Positions 26,345 to 34,813 of a stretch of 64,000 bases of DNA are shown piece after piece. Made by a program: the position numbers and the translations under genes. The notes beneath the pieces were generated by a model, which was not told where the DNA came from, did no database searches, and saw only the letters and a list, made by a program, of their open reading frames with translations. The stretch is from Haloarcula laminariae (GTDB taxonomy: Archaea > Halobacteriota > Halobacteria > Halobacteriales > Haloarculaceae), in NCBI RefSeq assembly GCF_025457605.1, contig NZ_JAMZFY010000001.1:1116001-1180000 (forward strand), in the 5' to 3' direction. Positions within the stretch are counted from its first letter, which is position 1, and every line of letters begins with the position of its first letter.

Positions 26345-27796
26345 GTGACTACTACTGTCCTGATTTCGTTTGACGCGCTCCGATATGATCACCTTTTCAG
26401 AAATCGAGATAAAAAACAGGTCACTCCGTTTCTTGATAAGATGGCGTCGAAAGGAGTAAAATTCTCAAACCACCTCTCCACTGGGTCAGGTACTTCAACA
26501 TCGTTTCCCGGGATTCACGCCAGCGCACTCCCACTTGATTACGGGTATGCCGGCGTAAACGAGAACCACACTACTCTCGCGGAGATTCTCAGCGAAAACG
26601 GCATCCAGACCATAGGCGTCACGGCCCAGACATCGTGCTCTCGAGTGTACAACTATCACAGGGGGTTTGATACGTTCGAAGACTGGGTCACTCCGGCGAA
26701 CGACGGCGGTAATTCAGGTGGAACGGGGACATACCTGAAATCGCGTCTCGCCTCGGTTATAGAGTCTCTGCCTGTGATTTCTCCTATCGCATCGGAGCTA
26801 AAATTACAGTTCGATGGCCTCAGAGACATCTATGACACACCGCCGTGTCCCTACCCGCAGGCGGATGAGGTGACAGAGACAACACTCTCGCTGATTGATG
26901 AACACGCCGACGACGACTCTGACCTGTTCCTCTGGGTTCACTATATGGAACCTCATGCCCCATACTATCCGCCAGAGAAGTACATCGAGGGATTTCATAC
27001 CGGCGATTTCGATATTGGCCGTATCCGTCGAACGGTTCGAAAGGCGCGCAGGGCACGACCGGAAATCATCGACGGTTCCATGGTCGAGGCGGTGTCCGAA
27101 GCCGAGGTTGAGGCCCTTCGAGACTTTTACGCTGCCTCAGCCTGTTACGTCGACGCTGAAGCCGAACGACTGTTCGACGGTCTTTGTGAGAGGGGTATTC
27201 TAGATGATAGCCTGTTGTTCTTTACTGCAGATCACGGTGAGGAGTTATTCGACCGAGGTACACTCGGCCACCGGACTAAGATGTACGAAGACCTCGTCCA
27301 CGTTCCTCTCATAGTCTGTGATTCGTCGGGCCAGTACTGCCAGCAGTCGGTGCACAATACCGTCACAAGTCACGTTGACCTCGCTCCGACGATAGTTGAC
27401 CACTTCGATATTTCGGCCCCAAATAAGTGGCGTGGTATTTCTTTGGTCGATTTGCTGGATGGCGAGCGAGACACGCTGGAGCGTGACTACGTCTTCTCGG
27501 AACTCTGTCATACCAGTGGACTTGGTGGGGAAATCAATCTGGACAATGTCGTCGCATCAGTCCGGTCGGACCGCTGGAAATACATTCAGAACCGCCAGCT
27601 GGGCAGGGAAGAACTGTACAACATTCGCACAGACCCAGGAGAACAGAGCAATCAGATCGATGATTGCACATACATCGCCGAAAAAATGCGGGGGAGATTG
27701 CAACGGCGGTTATCGGATGTGACTGAGACGTCACAGACTGTCGAAGTGTCGGAGGAAGTTCAAGAACAGCTAAGAGAGCTGGGATACACCGAGTAA
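26345..27796 (+). CDS. sulfatase-fold enzyme (alkaline phosphatase superfamily)
   Basis: 483-residue soluble member of the sulfatase family. The N-terminus TTTVLISFDALRYDHL places the metal-ligand aspartate at residue 9. The ADHGEELFDRG motif (about residues 297-307) gives the second Asp-His pair, and GHRTKMYEDLVHVPLI follows. At the expected nucleophile position the sequence is TGSGTSTSFPGI, lacking the CxPxR formylglycine motif of active sulfatases. A phosphotransferase-type or phosphoglycerol-transferase-like activity on glycans is therefore possible. The start is GTG. The gene is A/T-richer than the core. Its stop lies only 5 bases from the ISH8-type element, but the C-terminus (RELGYTE) looks natural. 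Confidence 0.85.
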   Translation: MTTTVLISFDALRYDHLFRNRDKKQVTPFLDKMASKGVKFSNHLSTGSGTSTSFPGIHASALPLDYGYAGVNENHTTLAEILSENGIQTIGVTAQTSCSRVYNYHRGFDTFEDWVTPANDGGNSGGTGTYLKSRLASVIESLPVISPIASELKLQFDGLRDIYDTPPCPYPQADEVTETTLSLIDEHADDDSDLFLWVHYMEPHAPYYPPEKYIEGFHTGDFDIGRIRRTVRKARRARPEIIDGSMVEAVSEAEVEALRDFYAASACYVDAEAERLFDGLCERGILDDSLLFFTADHGEELFDRGTLGHRTKMYEDLVHVPLIVCDSSGQYCQQSVHNTVTSHVDLAPTIVDHFDISAPNKWRGISLVDLLDGERDTLERDYVFSELCHTSGLGGEINLDNVVASVRSDRWKYIQNRQLGREELYNIRTDPGEQSNQIDDCTYIAEKMRGRLQRRLSDVTETSQTVEVSEEVQEQLRELGYTE

Positions 27797-27801
27797 ACAC
27801 C

Positions 27802-29204
27802 CATTCGTCTTTAGCTAAGACTCACACCTCGGTTGCGTAGCGGTAGCGAGCGTATCCTGTAAGATCGGTCGTTGCTGGTGTATTTTCTGTGCGTCTTCGA
27901 ACAGCCGCTCCAACAGCGGCGGTGGCGAGTAACCGAGATACTCACCGAGTTCGTGGAGGATGAGCTGGGCGTGCGACCGGAAGGTCGCCGCCCAGCGTTC
28001 CGGCGGAAACACGATCTCATTGTCGGCTTGCTCAGTGACCAGATCCAACAGGTCACGGCTCACCAACAGCGACAGCAACGCCGCGTACAGCAGAATTTCC
28101 ACGACAGCCGGGTTGCTCGTGTCGAACTCATCTAGTTCGTACTGCGTCTTCAGCTCACGGAACAACGTCTCTACCTCCCACCGACACCGATACAGCGTTG
28201 CTAGATCCGACGGGAGAAACTCTTCTCTCGGCAGATTCGTGATGTACAGATGGTAGTCGTCGGCGTCCGAATCGCGGACGCCGACGACGCGGAATCGCTT
28301 CGTGTCCAGCGAGCGTGTTCCCTCGTACTGCCCTCGCTTAAACTCCGCTTCGACCTCCACGTCGATGTACTTCCGCGAGAGGTCATCGACCACATCCTGG
28401 ATCTGCTCGCCTGCCAAGGGAATGGCGCGCCCGCGCCATTCCCGTAATTCCTCTGTTATCACCGGATTCGCGTTCTGCTTCAGCCGGCTGACGAAGTAGC
28501 CGTCGTTCTCGTCGATCAACGCGAAGCGGCGGTACTTGAAGTACGCTAAGTCGAACAGAACGAGCCGTCCGTGTAGCCACGAACCCGTCTTGAACAGCGT
28601 GCTGTCGTGTGTTTTCTCGTCAGTCACGTCGAAACGTTCAATCGTCCGGTCGGTGGCGTTGTGGAGCAGGTGGAGCTTCGCTCCAGCCTGCTCCTCGTGG
28701 CGTGCTTGGAACTCATCAGAGAGGAACTCGTGCAACCGCAGGACGGTTCCATCAGCGATCATTACGTCCCTGAATCGGCCGATATCAGCGTCAACAGCGT
28801 CGGGAACAGCGACCTCGTCGAGACCGTACTCGACGAGGTCGCGGAGATACTCGGCGAGTAACGGCGTTAACCGGTGGTAGAAGCCGCCGGGAGAGATCGG
28901 TTCGTCGGCTGTCGAATTATAGCTGCGTCTGAAGCCAGCAAGTGTTCGGCTTTCGCCTGCGGCGAAGCCGAACACGAGCGCCCACACGAGGGCTGGAATC
29001 TGCAACTTACCCTCTCGCTCGACCACGCCGAGTTGCTCGGCGTGCTCTTCGAGGAACTCGGAGGGAAACAGTGTAGTGAGACGACGCATAATTCGGGATG
29101 AGGAGGCGTCTTGGTGCACACTTGCCGCCTCCTCGTTCCTCTCGAAAAGTAGCCTCGATAAGCCGCCGCTGTCACGTGGTTCTTCTCTTAGCTAAAGACG
29201 GATG
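27802..29204 (-). mobile_element. ISH8-group insertion sequence (IS4 family), apparently intact
   Basis: A 1.4-kb element with near-perfect 19-base terminal inverted repeats: 27802-27820 and 29186-29204 (CATYCGTCTTTAGCTAAGA, one mismatch). It encodes one complete IS4-family transposase. The 10 bases flanking each end (GAGTAAACAC-type on the left, GTAATCGGCC on the right) do not match, so no target-site duplication is visible. That would be expected after a fresh transposition, and its absence suggests recombination between copies or decay of the duplication. Confidence 0.9.
27815..29089 (-). CDS. IS4-family (ISH8 group) transposase
   Basis: About 424 residues from the ATG at 29089 (MRRLTTLFPSEFLEEHAEQL), which matches the usual ISH8-group start; an in-frame start ten codons upstream exists. 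DDE catalytic elements are visible: RFRDVMIADGTVLRLHEFL (first Asp), the second Asp in RLVLFDLAYFKYRRFALID, and the Y-(2)-R-(3)-E-(6)-K signature YRCRWEVETLFRELKTQY of the IS4 family. No internal stop is present, so the enzyme is probably functional. Confidence 0.93.
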   Translation of the reverse strand: MRRLTTLFPSEFLEEHAEQLGVVEREGKLQIPALVWALVFGFAAGESRTLAGFRRSYNSTADEPISPGGFYHRLTPLLAEYLRDLVEYGLDEVAVPDAVDADIGRFRDVMIADGTVLRLHEFLSDEFQARHEEQAGAKLHLLHNATDRTIERFDVTDEKTHDSTLFKTGSWLHGRLVLFDLAYFKYRRFALIDENDGYFVSRLKQNANPVITEELREWRGRAIPLAGEQIQDVVDDLSRKYIDVEVEAEFKRGQYEGTRSLDTKRFRVVGVRDSDADDYHLYITNLPREEFLPSDLATLYRCRWEVETLFRELKTQYELDEFDTSNPAVVEILLYAALLSLLVSRDLLDLVTEQADNEIVFPPERWAATFRSHAQLILHELGEYLGYSPPPLLERLFEDAQKIHQQRPILQDTLATATQPRCES

Positions 29205-29268
29205 GTAATCGGCCCTAAAGGGTGGCAAAATTGTGTTTGCTGACTAATTCCTGTGGTGAAAGACGAAG

Positions 29269-30030
29269 TCAGATATAAAAATAGACACTCATCAATGATG
29301 AAATAAATCCGAAATACGGTGCATAGCGGACAAAAACCACCAGTTCATAACCAAAACGTGTTGACTCATCCAATATCATTGAACGGTTTGAAAACACATA
29401 GATCATATTCCGTAGCCCGATAATCATACTTCCAGTTGAGACTACCACAAAGAGCAACCCTGTAGTGGTGGCCGTTGTAATAAAATCAGAAAGGAACGCA
29501 ACATTTTGTATGATTGGAAAATTGGCAAGTGCTGCAAATAACTCGGATAGAAGCGGTATTTCTCCATAGACCGGTCTACCGATCAGCCCTCGCCTTCGTG
29601 GTATAACTCCAAAAAATGGCATGATATATCCGAAAAGGTAACCGAATAAAGTGAAATATAAAGCAAATCTCACAGACTTCTTAACCTCTGAAATGGTCTG
29701 TGTTTGCTCACTCCTGACTTTGGGAGTTTTGAAAGGTGGCGTGATCCACTTCCATATACTCGGAATCATATCTTTAGCCCATCGGAGGAATATTAGAGAG
29801 TAGACAGCTCCAGCACTGAGTATCATAAAATAGTGACCCGTATCAATCATAAAATAAGCATAAAATCCAAAACTTCCAAGTCCCACAGGAAATACGAAAT
29901 CGGCTAAAATCTCAGTAACAATGTAGAGAGTAGCAACGATTGAGAGTGGTCCTAAAAAACTTGAGATCAAGTCAGAAGTGGTCCGATAGTGATATGGGAA
30001 TATTTCCTTCAATCGAACCTGAAGTTTCAT
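29269..30030 (-). CDS. multi-pass membrane protein, function unknown
   Basis: 253-residue protein with about five to six hydrophobic helices (for example LISSFLGPLSIVATLYIV, FGFYAYFMIDTGHYFMIL, FALYFTLFGYLFGYIMPFF and a C-terminal FGFISSLMSVYFYI). GC content is much lower than in the core genes. It lies 13 bases downstream of a phiH-repressor-like HTH gene on the same strand, so the two probably form an operon, an arrangement seen in accessory elements. No family was recognised. Confidence 0.72.
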   Translation of the reverse strand: MKLQVRLKEIFPYHYRTTSDLISSFLGPLSIVATLYIVTEILADFVFPVGLGSFGFYAYFMIDTGHYFMILSAGAVYSLIFLRWAKDMIPSIWKWITPPFKTPKVRSEQTQTISEVKKSVRFALYFTLFGYLFGYIMPFFGVIPRRRGLIGRPVYGEIPLLSELFAALANFPIIQNVAFLSDFITTATTTGLLFVVVSTGSMIIGLRNMIYVFSNRSMILDESTRFGYELVVFVRYAPYFGFISSLMSVYFYI

Positions 30031-30043
30031 CGTTAAAACCGTA

Positions 30044-30343
30044 TTACCCGTCTGAATCAGTACGGAGTTCTTCTGGTTCTATATCTCCACTAAGATACCT
30101 ACGCCCCTTATGGGTCAACTGATAGTATCCTCGCTCCTCCGATACTTTTTCTAATAACTCCCGCTCGGTAAGTTTCCGCATTCGTCGGGCAACGGTATCC
30201 CGACTTTTATCGATAACTTCGAGCAGATCATGGAGATTATACCAGACGACAGTCGGGGGAAGAGCTACCCCTTCGTCTTGCGCCTCGAAGAATTCGAGGA
30301 CAGCATCATCTACTTCGTTCATGCCTTCGACACGCGGGCGCAT
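30044..30343 (-). CDS. winged-helix regulator, phiH-repressor-like
   Basis: 99-residue winged-helix protein resembling the haloarchaeal phiH1 repressor family. The opening MRPRVEGMNEVDDAVLEFFE matches the family's M-x(6)-M-x(3)-DD-x-(I/V)-LE pattern. Then come SRDTVARRMRKLTERELLE as recognition helix and RGYYQLTHKGRRYLSG as wing. Such proteins are common in proviruses and integrated elements. A later ATG (residue 8) is possible, but the family pattern supports 30343. Repeats in the upstream 70 bases may be its operators. Confidence 0.85.
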   Translation of the reverse strand: MRPRVEGMNEVDDAVLEFFEAQDEGVALPPTVVWYNLHDLLEVIDKSRDTVARRMRKLTERELLEKVSEERGYYQLTHKGRRYLSGDIEPEELRTDSDG

Positions 30344-30748
30344 ACCCGCAAATCTGAGCAGAACGTGTTAGTTGCACCGGTCATTCGGCATATTTGGGTA
30401 ATCATCGGCGTGTCTGAGCAGTTCTGCGCAACAAATAAGTATGGTGGGCGTAAGTGAGCAATATAGTGCGGCAGTCGGGCTCAACGGGTGTAGGTAGGGT
30501 GAGAAGGAGTCGGGAGCCGACGACCCTGCGCCGGCCGGAGTGCCGCTCTATCGAGCGAACACATGACCACGACCGATGCACGCCGCCAAAAGACAGGTGG
30601 CACGACTGACGGCCAGCGCCCCGGTTTCACTTTCACCGGCGATATCCCGCAATTTGGCGGGACGGGGCGGCGAACCGATTACTTTCACTTTCACTCCCCG
30701 CGTGTGGGTTTCCCCCTTTACCTCCCATGCCATCAGTTCCGACCGCAC
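30344..30748. promoter_or_regulatory. 405-bp regulatory region with direct repeats
   Basis: No gene is supported here. A 9-base direct repeat TCTGAGCAG occurs at 30353-30361 and 30413-30421, 60 bases apart and flanking the likely promoters of the HTH gene; it is a candidate operator pair. Further right, TTTCACTTTCAC occurs twice (about 30629 and 30682), and a CCCGC-AATTT-GGCGGG hairpin lies at about 30647-30662. Repeated motifs of this kind upstream of a zinc-finger/integrase pair suggest element-specific control, but this is inference. Confidence 0.5.
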
Positions 30749-31009
30749 ATGTCGGAGACGAAAGAGACGGTGGAGATCGAGAACCGGATGGACCGCTGGC
30801 GGTTCGTCTGTCCCCGCGGACACCGCTTGTGGGAGCCGACGAATCACCATTTCTGGTGTGCGAAGTGTGCCCGACGCGATGACGTGGACGGCGTGTTTCA
30901 TGAGCTGCGCGACCGCCGCGACGGTGGGCTGCTGAAGCGCGAGCAGGTGCGATTGGTGACGCCGGTCGGTCCCTACGACCGCGACCTAGACCGGGAGGGG
31001 TCGGTGTGA
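30749..31009 (+). CDS. small zinc-finger protein upstream of integrase
   Basis: 86-residue protein with CPRGHRLWEP and FWCAKCARR, giving a C-x2-H ... C-x2-C zinc ribbon (about residues 22-46), followed by a charged C-terminal half. Small zinc proteins of this type often precede integrase genes in haloarchaeal integrated elements. The ATG at 30749 (MSETKETVEIENRMDRW) was chosen, since the longer upstream reading covers the hairpin and repeat region. The TGA overlaps the integrase start by 4 bases. Confidence 0.75.
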   Translation: MSETKETVEIENRMDRWRFVCPRGHRLWEPTNHHFWCAKCARRDDVDGVFHELRDRRDGGLLKREQVRLVTPVGPYDRDLDREGSV

Positions 31010-32039
31010 GCGACCTGGAACCGCTCGCGCCCGACCAAACCATCGAGATGTACCTCGATGCCCGGAAGGACGAACTGACCGAGGCGACGCTGGACGGCCA
31101 GACGTACCGGCTGGACGCCTTCGAGCAGTTCTGTGCCGAGGAGGGCATCGAGAACCTGAACGACCTGTCAGGCCGCGACCTGTACGCCTATCGGGTCTGG
31201 CGGCGGGAGGGACAGGGCCGGGACCGTGAGCCCATCGAGCCCATCACGCTCCGCGGCCAGCTGGCGACGCTCCGCTCGCTGCTCCGGTTCGCCGCGGAAG
31301 TCGATGCGGTGCCCGAAGACCTGCGGACGAAAGTTCCGCTTCCCTCCGTTTCCGGTGCGGCGGGTGTGAGTGATACGACGCTGGAACCGGATCGCGTCAA
31401 CGCGATTCTCGACCACCTCCGGAAGTACGAGTACGCATCGATGAAAAACGTCATCACCCTCCTACTGTGGCACACCGGCGCGCGGATGGGCGGCATTCGT
31501 GCTCTGGATGTCGGCGATGTCAGCCTTGACAACGACAATCCGGGCCTGCAGTTCGTTCACCGGCCGGACACCGATATGTCGATGAATAACAAGGAGAACG
31601 GAGAGCGGTGGAACGCTATCAGTGAATACGTCGCCGAGGTTGTCCGGGATTATATCGACGGCCCACGCCCAGCGTTTTATACGAGAACGGCCGCCGGGTA
31701 CTCATTACGACCCGTGAGGGGCGAGCGTCCCGCTCGACGGTTCGCCAGGCGTTGTATCGGGTCACTCGGCCGTGCTAGTACGGGGAGGAATGCCCCTACG
31801 ACCGCGACCCGAAGGAGTGTGAGGTGACTTCGAACATGCAATCGTCGTCGTGTCCGTCGTCGCGGTCTCCGCACGACGTTCGTAGCGGTTGGGTGACGGC
31901 GTATCGGAGCGGGGATGTACCCCGTTGTATCGTCTCCGACCGACCCAACGCGAGCGACTAGATTCTCGACCGACACTACGACCGACGAGGCGAGCGCGAG
32001 AAGGCCGAACAGCGCCGCGATTACCTTCCAGATGCGTAA
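31006..32039 (+). pseudogene. decayed tyrosine recombinase (XerC/D-like integrase)
   Basis: The N-terminal SAM-like DNA-binding domain and the first catalytic arginine (HTGARMGGIRALDVGD, about residue 161) are intact to about 31676. A frameshift near 31676-31685 then moves the coding frame. The correct downstream reading continues as YENGRRVLITTREGRASR, but it meets TAG at about 31776 (after RPC) and again at 31959. Between and after these, family motifs persist: SPHDVRSG (second catalytic His/Arg) and DRHYDRRGEREKAEQRR (catalytic Tyr), ending in TAA at 32037-32039. A single full-length protein cannot be made. It shows the island once carried a mobile element. Confidence 0.88.
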
Positions 32040-32171
32040 CCATGCACCGGAGTCGTTTTGAAAACGGTAAGGCGAACCGCCCGGACCGGCAGTACCCAAG
32101 CTGAAACTAAAAACAATACGACTAGAATTTTCTCAGATGATGAGACACTTGGACATTAATCCAGCGGCAGG

Positions 32172-32525
32172 CTAATACTGGTCCTGCACCGTATCCATTT
32201 TACACTGGACACAGAGGTCGTCAGCGACACAGCCGACACTGTCGTGCGGACAATCATATTCTTCGATATCAACCGCGAGTCGTCGCTTTGCACGTCCCCA
32301 CTCGTTCTCCCAATCTTCGATTACCATCTCAACAGACGTGAACAAAATTTCACCTTCTTGGTTTTCGATTTTCCCAGTGATTTCAGGACCACTCTTCGCC
32401 TTAACTATTCGAATCGCTTCTTTGAAAGACGAGCATGCAATCCGCTCTCGTCGATTCGCCGGCCCCAAGATGATGACTGTAATCTCACCATCCGTCGTTT
32501 CGGTCGGCTCTAATCCACCTGTCAT
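32172..32525 (-). CDS. small haloarchaeal protein with C-terminal zinc-finger-like cysteines
   Basis: 117-residue protein. The N-terminal part (GEITVIILGPANRRERIACSSFKEAI) is alpha/beta, and the C-terminus ends in CPHDSVGCVADDLCVQCK, with a histidine and four cysteines suitable for a zinc site. The ATG at 32525 is 76 bases after the stop of the upstream endonuclease-like gene. The longer ORF reading upstream merely runs antisense to that gene's end. Function is unknown; it may regulate or accompany the neighbour. Confidence 0.7.
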   Translation of the reverse strand: MTGGLEPTETTDGEITVIILGPANRRERIACSSFKEAIRIVKAKSGPEITGKIENQEGEILFTSVEMVIEDWENEWGRAKRRLAVDIEEYDCPHDSVGCVADDLCVQCKMDTVQDQY

Positions 32526-32601
32526 GCTATATTCACATCCACACTGGAACAAAAACTGTGTGACTGATTGAACCGTCGTTGCTGCATGCACTGACGGTGA
32601 T

Positions 32602-33813
32602 TCAGTCACTTTCACGCAGCACCCACGGCTTCTCCGCGGCGTCGTACTCGCTGATTTTCCCGCTGTGACTGCGTGTCTCCACAGTGAGGATGCCGATGTG
32701 TTTGAGCTGCTGGACGAAATTGAACAGCACGTTCGTTCGAATGATGTCCTTCCAGACGGACTCTTCCTCGTAGATTCGAGACACCTCACCTGCTTCGATT
32801 AGCTCGCGGGCTCGCGTTCGCCCAGTTCTGGTGCAGAACGTATTCAGAAAGACGTTCGGGTACTCGTGGACCAGTCGGCGAAGTAAGTCCGGAAAGTGAA
32901 TCGACGGGCCCTCCTTCCGTAAGGCATCCAGCAACAACCGGAACTCCGGATGGCGCTCGTAACAGTTCCGTAGCAAAATCGCAATCGGGCGATGTTCGTC
33001 AATCACGGTCGAGCGGCCGACCTCGCTCTTCAACGAGTCGAGTTCCGGGAGCGTCGACACCCCATACCCCCGCAAGACGGTCGCTGCCAGTTCGCCCTGC
33101 TCCGTGAGCCGATGCCGGTCCTCACGGCGAAGCAATCCCAACGACAATGCGCTCTGCCGTGCACTCTTGCCGGCCCCGAACCCGTACTCTGCAGCCAGTA
33201 CGTCTTCGAGTTCATCACCAGCCAGCGGTCCGTGCGCATCGACGGCAACCACCGGCGCGAGGTAATTCAACGGTTGGGCCAGCGAGAGACTGGCAATATC
33301 GCCGCTAATATCGCTCCGTCGCAAGCGGACCGACAACTGCCCCTCAATGTCGACCACTTGCTCGTGTGATTCAGACGTTGGGGGACTCGACCACTTGGTC
33401 ACCCCGCTGTCTGTTGCTCCGATCACGCCGACGCCTTTCGAGCGCAATAGATCAGTGTGCTGAGACACCGCGTTTTCTGACGCCGCGAGATACGAGACGT
33501 GTGCGCCCTGCTGATACGTGAGTGCCTGGCCAATCCCACGAAGCAGCCCGCTGGAGCCTTTGACTTCAACCGCAAACACGCGATCCGTACTCGTGAACCC
33601 GAGCACGTCAGGATACCGCCCAGCGATCGTGATCTGATGTGACTCACATCGGTCAAGCACATCGGCGTACGTCTCTTCGTGTGCGCCGGGCACGTGCACT
33701 AACGGCTGATACCCTCGGGTATCCAGTTCATCAACGACGTGCCCAAACACAGCCGATTCATCCATCTTAGACAACTGTTTTTCGCGGGCTTGGTTTGAAT
33801 CTATGGCACTCAT
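32602..33813 (-). CDS. endonuclease-like protein with C-terminal winged-helix region
   Basis: 403-residue protein. The N-terminal domain has a PD-(D/E)xK-like pattern, GRYPDVLGF followed by VFAVEVKGSSG (about residues 69-97), with Asp, Glu and Lys at usable spacing and a following helix, as in Mrr- and Hjc-like nucleases. Residues 150-404 are largely helical with likely winged-helix repeats (GDELEDVLAAEYG, RLTEQGELAATVLRG). No transposon or phage structural link is seen. Position in an island full of nuclease genes suggests defence. A GTG four codons upstream is an alternative start. The restriction function is inference. Confidence 0.65.
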   Translation of the reverse strand: MSAIDSNQAREKQLSKMDESAVFGHVVDELDTRGYQPLVHVPGAHEETYADVLDRCESHQITIAGRYPDVLGFTSTDRVFAVEVKGSSGLLRGIGQALTYQQGAHVSYLAASENAVSQHTDLLRSKGVGVIGATDSGVTKWSSPPTSESHEQVVDIEGQLSVRLRRSDISGDIASLSLAQPLNYLAPVVAVDAHGPLAGDELEDVLAAEYGFGAGKSARQSALSLGLLRREDRHRLTEQGELAATVLRGYGVSTLPELDSLKSEVGRSTVIDEHRPIAILLRNCYERHPEFRLLLDALRKEGPSIHFPDLLRRLVHEYPNVFLNTFCTRTGRTRARELIEAGEVSRIYEEESVWKDIIRTNVLFNFVQQLKHIGILTVETRSHSGKISEYDAAEKPWVLRESD

Positions 33814-33872
33814 GCAGTTCTTCACTCAAACTCACAGCGCCCAGTTCCCTCTGACATAGCCCTGTATTCCAC

Positions 33873-34170
33873 TCACATCCACGCCAGTGCAGTATTATAT
33901 TCAACGAGATATTCCGCCTCGATGCTTTCCTCCGGGAGTATGAACCGCTCGCCAGCTGGCTCAAGAATCGTTTGCTGCAGGAGATTGGTCTGGGTCTCAA
34001 AGGACGGATTCACCCGCAGCTGGTAGTCATGGTCGATAGTGAACGGTCTCTGGTCGAATGTCGCATAATGGGTCTTGCTCAGTGGCGGGACGTTCGCTAC
34101 GTCCGCTCTGTACTCCGGGTACTCACGTGAGTACAGAACGATAACGTGATCTACATTTCGAATTATTTCG
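33873..34170 (-). pseudogene. C-terminal fragment of an unidentified protein
   Basis: About 98 codons read open with coding character (EIIRNVDHVIVLYSREYPEY near the beginning, ending EYLVEYNTALAWM then TGA at 33873). A TAG lies in frame just upstream, and no ATG, GTG or TTG gives a plausible start, so the 5' end is missing. GC and codon use resemble neighbouring accessory genes. Family not recognised. Confidence 0.5.
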
Positions 34171-34261
34171 AGTGACTACAACATCATATCCAGTATTGGA
34201 TTCGCCTACAGTCAGAACCTGATAGAATAGTGTTTTCCGAATACGGATACATAAGTCTATA

Positions 34262-34621
34262 ATGAGCTTACTGTCATGGCTTGCTATCTCATTCCTGTTG
34301 TGGCTCATAGCGGCCTTTTGGTTTAGCATAAACCGAAAACTCTCAACTGGGAGGCTTATTTTAGCTGCGTTCGTCGTCCTATTCTGGCCGATTCCCTATG
34401 ATCTCATCGCTGGGATCATTGAGTTTTTATTCGACATTACGATGGGCATCATCAGTCTCTTGATAGGGGGTATTCTCCTTGCCGTTGGGATTCCTCTTGC
34501 TATTGTCGGTTGGGTTATTTCGGCAGCAATTGTTCTTGTGGTTGGATACTTTGTATTGTGGATGTTCCTCCTTTTTCTCGCAGCAATGGGATTCCCTGAT
34601 TATTTTGGATGGGATATATAA
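34262..34621 (+). CDS. small membrane protein, 119 aa
   Basis: Protein made almost wholly of hydrophobic helices (about four): SLLSWLAISFLLWLIAAFWF, LILAAFVVLFWPIPYDLIAG, a GIISLLIGGILLAVGIPLAI block and AAIVLVVGYFVLWMFLLFL. No charged catalytic motif is visible. It is A/T-rich compared with its neighbours. CATAAGTCTATA directly precedes the ATG. It stands alone in the island; function is unknown. Pore-like or toxin-like roles are possible but unsupported. Confidence 0.65.
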   Translation: MSLLSWLAISFLLWLIAAFWFSINRKLSTGRLILAAFVVLFWPIPYDLIAGIIEFLFDITMGIISLLIGGILLAVGIPLAIVGWVISAAIVLVVGYFVLWMFLLFLAAMGFPDYFGWDI

Positions 34622-34813
34622 TAATCTCAGAATAATCGGTGCTGGAGATGTGGTTGAATCTTGCATAGACCCTTGCTAGGAATTGGATAGGCAAGCCGTG
34701 CAGAGTGCTCTATTACGGGATAATTGGAGTCCCATTGCTCACGCTAAGATATTGGTTGCAACATATGGCTCTCTGATAAACTACAAGACATTTGCACCGG
34801 TACAGAACGTAGC

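Noticed and set aside
26345-27796. Truncation of the sulfatase-like gene by the insertion sequence
   Set aside because: The stop codon precedes the inverted repeat and the C-terminus (RELGYTE) resembles natural ends of the family.
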